From positions 1,384,001 to 1,448,000 of the forward strand of contig JAGUCH010000006.1 in the NCBI GenBank assembly GCA_019096065.1: a stretch of 64,000 nucleotides of DNA, written 5' to 3'. Positions within the stretch are counted from its first letter, which is position 1, and each line of letters opens with the position of its first letter. This DNA comes from Paracyclopina nana (Eukaryota > Arthropoda > Copepoda > Cyclopoida > Cyclopettidae). The position numbers and the translations under genes were made by a program. This document shows, piece by piece, positions 1-10,900 of this stretch. The notes under the pieces are model-generated. The model was not told the DNA's origin. It saw only the letters and a program-made list of their open reading frames with translations, and did not search any database.

Positions 1-1
1 T

Positions 2-2563
2 GGCGATCAGTCAGCTGCAAATTCAAATCGCAAGCGTTCAAGAGATCCCGATCTCAGCCGTGATAATTCGGATGCTGATGTTGTCGGAGCTGAGTTTGAT
101 GACAATGAAGAACTGTCTGAGCTTGCCGTTGTGTGCCTGGCTAGGCCAAACCTGGGCGCTAAGAAGAAAGTCCGGTTCATTTCTCCTCGCATGCCATCAC
201 GTCCTGATGATGCTGAGAGATCAAATCCTGATCTGTGTTTGCCTGGCACAAGTCGCGATGTTCAAATTTCAGTTCCAGTGCAACATTTGAGTTTGGCTGA
301 TATGCGAGTCGAAGTCGACACAACAATGGCTAGCGATAACGACGATCCAGCTGTCATCACTCTGAACACGTCCCACGAGACTGATAATGGAGCAGCCATG
401 AGCGATGATGAAGGAGAATATGAAGACGATGACATCGTAATTGGCAATTCGTACGAAAGTGTGAGAGCTAAGATAATTACAAGCTTCCTTGAGCAAATTC
501 GCCAACAAGAGTGCGATTCAGAGTCAGACGAGGATGAAGCATTGGAGTTCAATTACGAAGCACCTGAAACAGAAGGCGAGGAGGATTCTGCAAACGAGCT
601 GAACGAAAGTGATCTAGGACTTGATGGCAACGACAATGTGCAAGGGGATGTCAATGAGCAAGGACAGGCTTGCAAACTAAGCTACAAGGGCTTCTTGGAG
701 TACTTTCGACGTGAGAAACTGTTGCCTGATGAGAATGCCCGTCAATGTAGCTATACAGAACTATTTGCTGAAGTGTCCAGAAAGTCCTACATCAACACAG
801 GGGCTGAAAGACTCATGTTTGATCTACATCGCGCTCGAGACAAGGCCTATAGAAACGAGAAAAGGTTCAGTCTAGATTGTGCAAAGAAGCGTTGGTTGGG
901 AATCAAGCCAAAAGTGAAGATGACCTACGAATTTAAAGAAATTGCTACCGGAAAAGTGTTCAAAGAAGTAGGCCTATTGAAATTCCCTCGTAAGAAGTAC
1001 CCGGCTGATAAGTTCATCAAAGTTTCCGAATACGCCAAGTGTCATTTGAACGACTTGTTCATGCATTGCCAGAAATTGCATGGTCGTATGGATTTTGGAC
1101 AGCCAGCCAATGGCTGGGAACTTGTGGATTTCTTCATGGACGGGGTACCGTTAGCTAAAAGTTCGCCTGAAAAGTTGGATGTGGTCAACATTCGCTTCAC
1201 TCAATGTAGACTGATCTACATTTATGGGATGCATATGTACCGCAAAGACGCTCAGTTGACAGCTAATCAGATCCTTGACAAGTTCTGTGAGGAAGCCAAT
1301 TTCTTCGATTTCACGATTAACAGAGTTATCGCTGATGCTCCGATGAGGGCCAAATTGAAGTGCCTAAAGACACATGCTGGCTACTTTTCATGCGAAAATT
1401 GCTTTGCTAAGGGTGAGCAGGCAGAGAGAAGCCAAAAAGTTGTTTGGCCTGCGGCGAAGATGAAAGCTGATGAGCGAACCGATCTTTGGTGGAACCGGAT
1501 GATGGACAAGATAGAGGAGAACGGTGGAATCGAGAACATGGATGAAGAAGAGTTGCTTGGATTGACTGGTGTTTCACCCCTGTCCAAGATGCGTTCAGGT
1601 TCCACTATGAGGTTTCCTATGTCGAAACGTTTTACAGTCGAGCCGATGCACAATATCGGTGGCTGCATCAAGCAACTGATCAGGCTTATGTTCCAACTAA
1701 GCAAGAAGACTGCCAAATTGTCTGCCGAGCAAACCAGAAAGTTGCGACTTGTCGATGCCCGCTGGACTAAGATCAAGCTTCCTCGTGAGTTTAATAGGCG
1801 TAACCGTGAAATCACCAGAAACTACATGCATTTGAAAAGCCAGGAATATTTTTCCTTGTGCGGTGCCGGCTTCCTAGCAATTGCTGATGCTATGGACCTG
1901 GAAGATGATCGCCTCAGAAAGGAGGTTTGGCTTCGGTTCGCTTACATTGTCCGCCTCACCATGTTTCCCAACAAAATGTGGGAAAATTTCAAGGTCAAAG
2001 TACCTATTTGGATCAAAATATGGACCTTCTATAAACTGTTTGAGGAAGTGTACACGAAAGATGAATGTTCCTGGAACATACACACTTTCAGCCACATTAT
2101 CCACTTGCGCAATATCTCAAACCTTCCTGATGGCTCAGCTCTACTTTTTGAAGGTGCCTTCAACTACATGAAGAAGTGGATGAAGCCGAACACTCCTTCT
2201 TTTGCCAAGCAAGTGATGATGAAAATGGCAGAAATGAACGTCAAGCAACATGATTGCAAGCCGGTCGTGCGAATGTCCGCCAAGGAGAAGCCACGCTATG
2301 GTGACAACATGATCTTTACTGAAGATGGCGACTTTTATAAGATCATTTCAGTTGAGTCTGATCACTATCGTGCGCAGAAGTTTCTCACGTCTAGATTCGT
2401 CACGGAGGTCGCACCTTCACTAAACTGGGATATAGTTGGCGTAAAATTGGTTCACCAACTGAAATCGGATATTCATGAAGTTCCTAAGTCAAAGGTTGTC
2501 GGTAAGGCCACAATTGATGACAAAGTGATCATCGCTATGCCATTTGCTTTTGCATTCGTCTAA
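2..2563 (+). CDS. CACTA/EnSpm-type transposase-like protein, 5' partial
   Basis: The frame is open from base 2 to the stop at 2561-2563 (853 residues visible) with no intron, so the start lies left of the window. The N-terminal third is acidic and low in complexity. The rest resembles the transposase proteins of animal CACTA (EnSpm) DNA transposons. It shows the block VIADAPMRAKLKCLKTHAGY followed by a CxxC pair (SCENC), then MSKRFTVEPMHNIGGCIKQL (the family's DY/PMHxxxxGxxKxL block), then LPREFNRRN and the segment ending in SLCGAGFLA. These correspond in order to conserved blocks of that family. A poly-A signal AATAAA lies at 2723-2728. The long unbroken frame means either a recently active transposon or a captured gene; no terminal inverted repeats were identified, so neither can be shown. 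The product is identified by family resemblance recalled from memory. Confidence 0.75.
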   Translation, partial: GDQSAANSNRKRSRDPDLSRDNSDADVVGAEFDDNEELSELAVVCLARPNLGAKKKVRFISPRMPSRPDDAERSNPDLCLPGTSRDVQISVPVQHLSLADMRVEVDTTMASDNDDPAVITLNTSHETDNGAAMSDDEGEYEDDDIVIGNSYESVRAKIITSFLEQIRQQECDSESDEDEALEFNYEAPETEGEEDSANELNESDLGLDGNDNVQGDVNEQGQACKLSYKGFLEYFRREKLLPDENARQCSYTELFAEVSRKSYINTGAERLMFDLHRARDKAYRNEKRFSLDCAKKRWLGIKPKVKMTYEFKEIATGKVFKEVGLLKFPRKKYPADKFIKVSEYAKCHLNDLFMHCQKLHGRMDFGQPANGWELVDFFMDGVPLAKSSPEKLDVVNIRFTQCRLIYIYGMHMYRKDAQLTANQILDKFCEEANFFDFTINRVIADAPMRAKLKCLKTHAGYFSCENCFAKGEQAERSQKVVWPAAKMKADERTDLWWNRMMDKIEENGGIENMDEEELLGLTGVSPLSKMRSGSTMRFPMSKRFTVEPMHNIGGCIKQLIRLMFQLSKKTAKLSAEQTRKLRLVDARWTKIKLPREFNRRNREITRNYMHLKSQEYFSLCGAGFLAIADAMDLEDDRLRKEVWLRFAYIVRLTMFPNKMWENFKVKVPIWIKIWTFYKLFEEVYTKDECSWNIHTFSHIIHLRNISNLPDGSALLFEGAFNYMKKWMKPNTPSFAKQVMMKMAEMNVKQHDCKPVVRMSAKEKPRYGDNMIFTEDGDFYKIISVESDHYRAQKFLTSRFVTEVAPSLNWDIVGVKLVHQLKSDIHEVPKSKVVGKATIDDKVIIAMPFAFAFV

Positions 2564-3076
2564 TTCGTCAAACTCCAATAATTTCTGTATGTATGATATG
2601 TGCGCGTTCTGACTACTTATTTCTATATAATATGTATTTTCTTATGCCAACTTAACTTCTGTGCTGCCTACAATTATATGGCAAATAGTTCTTGTCATTT
2701 CAAAAAGAAACCTAAGACGACAAATAAAAGACTTGTCAACAGACAAACAAACTGAATTATTGCTGTCTACACTTGGTCATACATTGAATATCAATGTAAG
2801 TTTGTATTTTTAATGCAAATATCACATTTCGTAATCTTTATTGAATTCACCAACACAAATGATCTTGTAGCTTCTACGAGTTACTTCGCTCACGTCAAAA
2901 ATGCAAGTATGGTCCAGTTAGGTTCCAGGTTTTGCCTTATGTGCTGCAGGTAGTGGGCAAAAACCTGATGGCGCCCTGGACACAGTATGGTTATGGCTGG
3001 TTCCTAAAAAAAATTACAGGTTGTAATCTCAATCTACAGCAAGAAAACAGATACCTGAGTATTATCTGTCAAGCTC
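2564..3076. other. AT-rich spacer after the transposase frame
   Basis: It holds the poly-A signal at 2723-2728 and a small inverted repeat (CAGGTTTTGCC near 2927, GGCAAAAACCTG near 2959). No other gene is seen. The end of the CACTA-type element may lie here, but no clear terminal repeat was found. Confidence 0.4.
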
Positions 3077-4372
3077 ATGTCTACAAGTAAAATCTAAAAA
3101 AAAAATTAGGCCGTCAACAGACTTTACTCCACTCATAAACAGATAGAGTCGCTTCAAAAAAAATTTTGTGGGGTTGTGACATTCCCAGTGACCTACGACG
3201 CTAACTTTGGTAGCTGCGAGGCCCAGGAAGTCACGCAAGACCCAAAGTGGCGAGAAGCAGCAGCCTCCATTGTCTACGACCCAGAAGACTCGAGGGAACA
3301 GAGAATAGCTGGGTTGAAGAAAGAGCTTGCAAACCAAAACATCACGATTTATCCTGGTGATGACAACCACCTCGTGGCATTTCTGAGGGCTGGCCAGGGA
3401 GATGTTGCCAGGGCCATGCAGGTGATCGAGGTTTTCCTCAAATATCAACAATACGATAAGAACGGTAAATATTTTCTCAGCAACGCATACAAGCTACGTA
3501 GCTTATCTTGTCAATATCAATTATGCTCGTCAAGGACTGCCGCGACATGTGGAACCAATGCTGAGAGACACTGTCCACGATTTGGCCATTCTTCCCCATC
3601 GAGACAAGTATGGGCGTCGGATAGTCGTCTATAAGATGTGGGACGTCAACAAGTGGCCCTACAAAAACGGGATGGAGGCTTTATATGTCATCATGCTTCT
3701 CCTCGCGCGCGAGCCCAAAACGCAAATCGCTGGCGTCACAATGATAGGGGACTTTTCGGGCATGAGTCGAAAGCATATGTCCACGAGCATGGAAGATATT
3801 CGAGCTTGGGCAGATTTCATTTCGGTGAGCCTTATTTTTGGAATTACTTCTTCTTCCTTTCATTCTCCTCCATAAAAAAGAAAAAAGAAACCTTTGTTCC
3901 CGATTTCAAGATTGTGTATAATTTAATTTTCTGGCTTGATAAAAGTAGTTCGCAGCCAACTTTATTTGGAGGCCTCAACTGCATTTCTGCTTCCATGACG
4001 ACGGAGCTTGTTGATCCTCCAGCCAAAAATGCATCACTATTTTTTTTCTTACTTTGGTTGCAGGGAGGCGTCCCAATATGGTTCCACCGATCCCACATTT
4101 GCAACGCTCCATGGCTTTTCGAAATGCTTTTCACCATAGTCAAGCCTTTTCTCAGCGAAACTGCTCGTAAGGGGGTAGTTTTGCATAAGAAGAATGCTGG
4201 CTGGGACGAATTGCACGAGGAGATTGGAAACGCAGACATTCTACCGCAAGAGTTTGGAGGGAAAGCAGGCTCAATTGATAATACCAACTATCTCAACTCA
4301 CTGCTGGAAGCCAGTGATTACTTTGAAACACTTCGAAAATGTAGGAGGGAACCCTCCGCTTCTTCCCCTTGA
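3077..4372 (+). CDS. CRAL-TRIO (SEC14-like) lipid-transfer protein
   Basis: Proposed exons are 3077-3086, 3189-3464, 3535-3824 and 4064-4372, giving 294 aa, the usual size for the clavesin / alpha-tocopherol-transfer-protein group. All junctions use GT-AG and keep phase; introns are 102, 70 and 239 bp. The N-terminal helical region (DDNHLVAFLRAGQGD) matches the CRAL-TRIO_N motif DxxLxxFLRAR. The lipid-binding fold follows: HRDKYGRRIVVYK, then a GDFSG segment, then HICNAPWLFEMLFTIVKPFL, then ILPQEFGG, the standard closing motif (LPxEfGG). Family members carry a hydrophobic ligand such as a tocopherol, retinoid or phosphoinositide in the cytosol; the ligand here cannot be told. The ten-base first exon (ATG TCT ACA A) is an inference: the downstream exon has no in-frame ATG near its start and the phase fits. 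The gene converges on the receptor gene ending at 4968. Confidence 0.85.
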
Positions 4373-4967
4373 TCTTGTCCAATTTAATCACAGCGTTTCA
4401 ACAACCACAAAGAAAGTTTTTTTGTCTCTTTGCTCTGCTCCAGTAAAAAAAGGGGGAGACGTCCAATGACTGATGTTTCACGACGACAAACATAGAAAGC
4501 CAAGAGAGATCTTTTCATTATTACTGCACAATGCCAAAAGTTATCGCATAAGAATTCCAGTCCAAGTTTCCTCCACTTTTTTTGCCATCAGTCATCAAAA
4601 AGAGGAAATGAAAAGAAAATTCAAAAGTAATGCGGTTCGCACGCTCCATAGGTTGAAAGAGGTGCTAGGACGTATTTTTGCCTTTGATCTGCTGATTACT
4701 CTTTTTTGCATCCCATTATTTGCTTTTTTTCCATGCTGCTGCTTGGCTGCAGGCAATTTCCAATAGAATTTCATCAAATCCCCAGGAGGGAATAGTAGTG
4801 TCATCGGTTTTCCCTTCTTCGTTTCTTTTTCTGCAATGTTTACTCATTCAATCAGTAGCGGATGAAGGAAAGTCTGCAAATACCAGCAGCATCATTTCGC
4901 CAGCGGCCATTGATGCCACAAACACACAATGTGGTTCTCCTAGGCTTTTATTGCGAAAAAAACAGCA
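4373..4967. other. spacer between two convergent genes
   Basis: This separates the 3' ends of the CRAL-TRIO gene (+) and the receptor gene (-). A minus-strand AATAAA (forward TTTATT near 4947) lies about 15 bases past the receptor stop. No gene is seen. Confidence 0.5.
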
Positions 4968-7900
4968 TTAGCAGTGACTGACGACGTAGCCAGCTTTGTC
5001 AGCAGTGACCTCCACTCCATTGTCACAGTCCTCCTCCTCTTGGGACGAATCTGTCTGTTGACTAGATGACCGATGCCGTGCCAAGCTTTCGACTTCCATA
5101 TAGATATGGCCTTGGCTGGCATAATTTCCGACGACACTGCCTCTGTTGTTATTCTTGCTGCTACCACCAGCAAGCTTAACGAAGCTCTCCTGGCTGTTGA
5201 AGCTCCTAACTCCCGATTGAGCTTGAAATTTATTCCGTTGCTGTTGCAGCAGCCACAAATCCTCTGCAGGGAAGTCAGGTTCTAGCTGGTTGTCGAGCCC
5301 ATTATTGCTACTGCTTCGATGCCTGTGTCGAGCGGGCCTTTCCTTGTTATACGATGGCCTTATTGGGTCCACGTCCAAAGGCAACTGGTAAATTCCGTCG
5401 GCGGTCTGCGGCGGTGGCAACAATGGGGGCGAAGGGGGCGACCTCCAGCTTTTGTACGCATTTTGCTGGCAGTCCTGCAATAAAAAGGAGGAAATGAAGT
5501 TGCAAGCTTTTACTCGATCACAAAAAAACTACTGCGAAAGAATGATACTTCAAAGGGGAGACGCATCATCGACGATGGCCAACTCAGAAAGAAAGCCAAA
5601 ACTTTCTTCTCCTTTTTTCTTTTTTTGTGTGTTGTGACATACACTCGGAGCATAGTTGTAGATGCTTACTCAATCATTAGCAGCCTTTGTGAAAGCGCGG
5701 CAAGAGTCCCGCAGCTAAGAGAGGACGTGTATCATATGATGGCTTTTTGCCACTGCTGCAAACATTACATATAGCATCAAGAAAGTGAGAGGAAAACAGA
5801 AAATTGAATAGTAATCTGGGGGGATAAACCGGCCTGCGAAACTACGAAAGCACGCAAAAAAAAAGGAGCCACATGCGAGAGGAATAAACAAGCTCAATGC
5901 AACACACACAAGGCCTTTGCCCCACTAAGAAGAAGAAGTTACATTTGTACAGTCTTGAAAAGCAACATTTGGCAAAAGCGAAACTTAATGCCTAGCTCGC
6001 AGGCTCAGCGAATGTGTTATACGTATATGGTATGAAATCTGAGCAAACTGCCGCAACCATACTTGCTCACTGGTTTTGAGACCTAGTTTCTCGCAAATGC
6101 AGCAGCTATGTCAACTGCTAAGCCATTCTGGAACTACGAAAAGACTTCTTTCAAAGAAGCAGTAGTCGAGTTGCTTTTCAAAAGCTCGATAGTTTCCCGC
6201 CGGTTTGCCCTAGAAATGTGTGGGTATATTCAATACCCTAACACAGGCCGATTCCCAAGGGATTCGAAATGAGGGCCAAATTAGTGACACTCCAATTCAT
6301 CCAAACAGACATATCACAACTTGATGGCCGCACTACATACTACATGAAATGGTTTTGCAACAGCACATTTTCTTGTGCTGCAGCTAGATACTACAGCTAT
6401 TTTGTAGTAGTATATATTGTGGTTGCAACGCCTGAAATTGGATGTGGTCGAGGAAAACAAGCTCATTGCATCTCCATTGAGCTCGCTTTGTTCAACAATG
6501 CCACGCAATAGCTACATAAATTGGTCACGGCCATGAGAAAAAGAAAGGGAGCCAGAAAAAAAAATCAAAACTTACATTAAGGCGTTGCTGCTGCGGTTGG
6601 TACAAATGATGATGATTTCGAGTGGTGCCATGCAGAAGAACATGCTGCCCAATCGAGGTGGTTGATGATGATGAAGCCGTCGGATCATAAACCATTGGAT
6701 GATGGACCTGACGTGCATATGGCTGATGATGATGAGATCGTTGCTGGTGCCCAAGTGTGAAATCGTTGACGGCACCAAACTGAAAGAGCTGTCGGTGGGC
6801 CTCCAACCGGAGCGTATTTTCCGCGTTGAGGCCGCTGCCTCGGCTGAGGGTGAGTTGAGGCCTTGATCTGTGGTGTTGATGATGATGATCTGGCATCATC
6901 GTGGATAATAGGCGTTTCCACGTGGACGGAGCCGAGGGCCTTTTCGCTCTTGAGGAGGAGGAGGAGCGCAGCGTTGCGTGCAGAGCGGATTCGTAGTGAG
7001 AATTGCTTATGATTGAGGCTCCTTCATTCATAAGTAGCGGGGGGTATCGGTGCCCGCTGACCATGGAGGTCGATGTGTGAATGGAATCCCCGCAGTCATT
7101 GCTGCCCAATTGGTGATGCGAGTTGGAGGTCGCCGAGGCCGTCGAGGTCGACGAGGGCGAGGATTTGCGTTGCCACCAGGGCCTCGAATCCTCCTCCTCC
7201 CACTTTTTGTCCCTAATCTGGAAAAAGGTCAACTTGGCTGTAGATTGAGAGAAGCAGTCGCGAGCTATATACGATACATCAAGCAGTAATAGACAATGAC
7301 AGATGAAGTAGTCTGTTCGCGACAACGACGTCGTATTTTTCCCTTGTGTACAACTTCTTCTATTACATAGTGCAGCAGTTGACGAGAAGAAAAAGGCGCG
7401 GTCAACCATGGAGGATAGCAGTAAATTTGAGTGGGCTCGATGCTCGGCCTCATTGCTTTCGGACCAGTTCACACCATTAGCGGCCCCAGAGCTGTTGGCG
7501 CGCGCCTTACACTATATAGGGGCAATCTATATGCAGAAGAAAGCTGTATTGATATGCCACCGCCTACGGCTTTTATCATTGTAGTAGTAGTACAAGGCAA
7601 AGTCATGTTAAGGGGCTCATCGTGAAAAATGTGCGAAGAGATCACTTTGTTGCTGGAAGCCATGGCTGCTGCTGCTGCGAAAATTTGATGGGAAATCCTT
7701 ATAAGCCCCACCGCCACTTTTTTTTGCAAAGAAAACGGGAAACTTTTACACTGCTATATAGTATATGGTATTTTGGGAACTTTGTATAAGACACGAGCAG
7801 CTCGCGCTCGATATTTGCTTTCCTGCCAATAATTTGTACATATTTTAAACTGCAACCGTGGCGGCACAGCGCGTTTATAGGACCACCGCAACGCACGTGT

Positions 7901-10900
7901 GCGACTAAATTGAATCTTGCCGAAAACAGACCCCACTTTGGAACCAAAAGTGCATCAGCCCTCAAAGGCTGTGTGTATACAATGATGCCGCCTTTTCAGC
8001 GAGTTGCCCAAACAGCAGCGTCGTCAATGTGGCTTTCAAACGATATTCAATCTTTCCTGATCCTCGAGCGCAAAAGCTTTTGAAAAGAAAATTGATGCTT
8101 CTCACCTTCACGCGTCGACAGTAGATGACAAGCAGTGCTGAGGAGAGAACACTTGCCACGAGCAAAGTAGCCGACACAGCAACGATCACAACCATCGTCG
8201 TTGTCATCGCATCCCCGGCCTCCACCACCGACGTGTCAAAAAGGCCTCCACCGCCGTTGGAATCCACAGACGATGTCAGCTCCTCTCTCAGGTCCATCAT
8301 CACATCATTGACACCAGTGACATTGAGAGCATAGCTAGATAATCCGTTACAGACACATTCTCTTGACCCGTTATGCCATTTGGCCAACGTGCAGCTGCTG
8401 CCCATTCCAGCAGCCTCAACGCGAGGCCAAGCAGAGCATTCGACCTCCATTGAGCTCGGTTCCAAGGGAAGCTGGAGAATGACGACGACAGCCTTATGCT
8501 CCTCATCGCGGTGTAATTTAGGAACCACGTTTAAGCTGATGATGCTATTTGATGGATCAACGGCTCCGGATGCAAAGATTTGGGGCAGCCTAAGGTAGCT
8601 CACGAAAACAACTCGATGACGACTGATTTTCTTTCCTCCTGATGGTCTGAGTTGAATGGAGACTGTTGATGAGGCCACTGCTGAGTCGGTGCTACGCTCC
8701 TTGAATTCCTCCTTGCTGTAGTAATTTTGATTGACGGAAAGGCTGAACCGAGGCGGAAGGACGACAGAGGCTCTTGCCTCTTCATCTCCTTCGTCTTCTC
8801 CTTTGTTTGCTTTCAACGATTCAACGGCAAAATCTGTAGAGGAGGAGAGGCAATGCGATTAAAGTTAGTTATGGGACACGTGGCCCCATAAAGATGGACC
8901 AGAAGAGATTGCAAACTGTCGCTCACAAATTTCCCTTTCAGCAAGGAGGTCAGATGGCATAGACTAGCGCAAGGGTAGGCCCTTCCTGTCAAATTAATCT
9001 CATTGGCCAAAATTGTCCCGGAATCGGTCTTGCAACTGGACCATTTAACAAGACAGACAGCAAATTCATTAGACATCTTGCCGACCATACATTAAACAAG
9101 CAAAGACCTTTATCCCCAGAGACCATTACAGAGGAAAGTTGAGCTGCTCTTTATTGTAGCAGCCAGCTCGTAGGCAATTTCGCCCTAGCAAAAAAAGGTA
9201 CTATCCTAAAACGAAAGTAGTGAAGATGGTCAATGAAGCCGACTGCTGCTATTTCTGCGCTGCAAAAGGAGGAAATTTCTGTCGTTCTATATAAGGCTTT
9301 CTGTATGGCCTACACATGTCAGAGTTTATCTGCTGATATAAATTGCCTCCCATAAACCTTACAAGGCATTACTATTACAAGGGTTCGTTCGAGGCATCTT
9401 CTTCTTCCTTGGCTCTTAAAGTCAACAGAGTGCCAAGAAATGCGCAACCCAGCATCAGCTGGCGGATCCAATTCCAAATAAATTAACTAGGGGATTCGGG
9501 CTAAACGAGACTTACAAGGCAACAGATCTGCAGCGGGAGATATGAATGGATAGGGAGGAGGTAAATATGTTTACATCATACCGCACGAAATCCTTTTGGA
9601 GGAAGGATAAAGGCCAAAGGAAGAAAAATGGTGGCAAGTCATTTAATAGCGAAGGAGCTTTTACTACTGCACCAGCTAAAGAGCTCCTGCTTTTCAAACC
9701 CCACTCTCGCCCTTGCCCAAGGTGATATACGACTTTCAGTAATTGCAAATGTGGCCTCTAAAGAAAGCCCCATCGTTTTGGGCATAAATCTCTGCTGCTG
9801 CTGCTGCTCACACAGGAGAGCAGGATATAGTTAAAGGAGGTCCTGCTTACATATATTAGAGGTGACGACGACAACAACGCCCATATCCTCTTCTTTTTGC
9901 CAATCTTCGCCGATGGCAGCCCCCAAATCCTCAGTCACGTCCATAAATCTGCGCACAGTCGAAGTGAGCAATTGCGATCCGCCGAGGTCTTGCCACGACG
10001 AGTCGAGCCTTTGATCAAGGAGCGAGCTCAAGGTTCTTGCCAAGGACCTGCGAAAATTATGGCGTTCATCTAGTATGTACATGTATGTGCGTGAATGCAG
10101 CGAAAAAAGGCATACCTGGCCTGTGTCACCGAGCGTGTGGAGCGAAATTGATCTGTCAGAGATGCCACCAGGTCGAGTAATGGCACAATATCACCGCCGT
10201 AAAGATTGATGGTCTTGCCAACAGCTTCCTCCAGATCCAAGGCATCATCGAGGCTCCAGTTTTTGCGGCTTTGGCAGCTGGACAAATCAGGTCTGCCCTC
10301 ATCCCACTCGCCTGATGAGCGGCACAGCCACGACCCTGATCCCAAGGGACATGCCACCACGCTGATGGAGCCTGCAGGCGTGGAAGGCCACGTAAGGCCG
10401 CGATGCTTGATTGACCTGCAACGACCAATTTCGGCAAAGACAGGTGCTGAAATCACATTTTCCTTGGAATGATGATGATTCTTCTCAGCAGTGGGAGAGT
10501 CGAGTGGTCTTCTCCCACTTGAAGCAGTTATTGGACTTGGAGTGGTGGTCGCATTTGTGGAGTAGGATGCAGCATCGCTTGTCACCGTCGTGGTACGAGA
10601 AGTAGTGGTCGTCCACGAGATGAAAGTTGTTCGAGTGGATGGTGGTGCAGTGATTGGGACCCTTCTAACTGGCTTCCTTCTTGAAGAATTGAGCGAACTT
10701 CGAGCCTGCTGCTGCTCATCAAAATCCACCCTTGACAGCCTCGGAGGCTGCTGCGGTTCAGTAGATGATGGGGCTCGACCTAGAATCATAATAAAGCCAT
10801 TTCAACAACTCTGGAGGAGAAACACGAGTGGGGCCCGCTAAAAGTTCCATTTCTTGATATCTATGCCATGATCAATTCATAAGAGCGGATTCCGCTTTCA

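Noticed and set aside
1381-1815. Antisense frame inside the transposase
   Set aside because: Shadow of a long coding frame, with no independent support.
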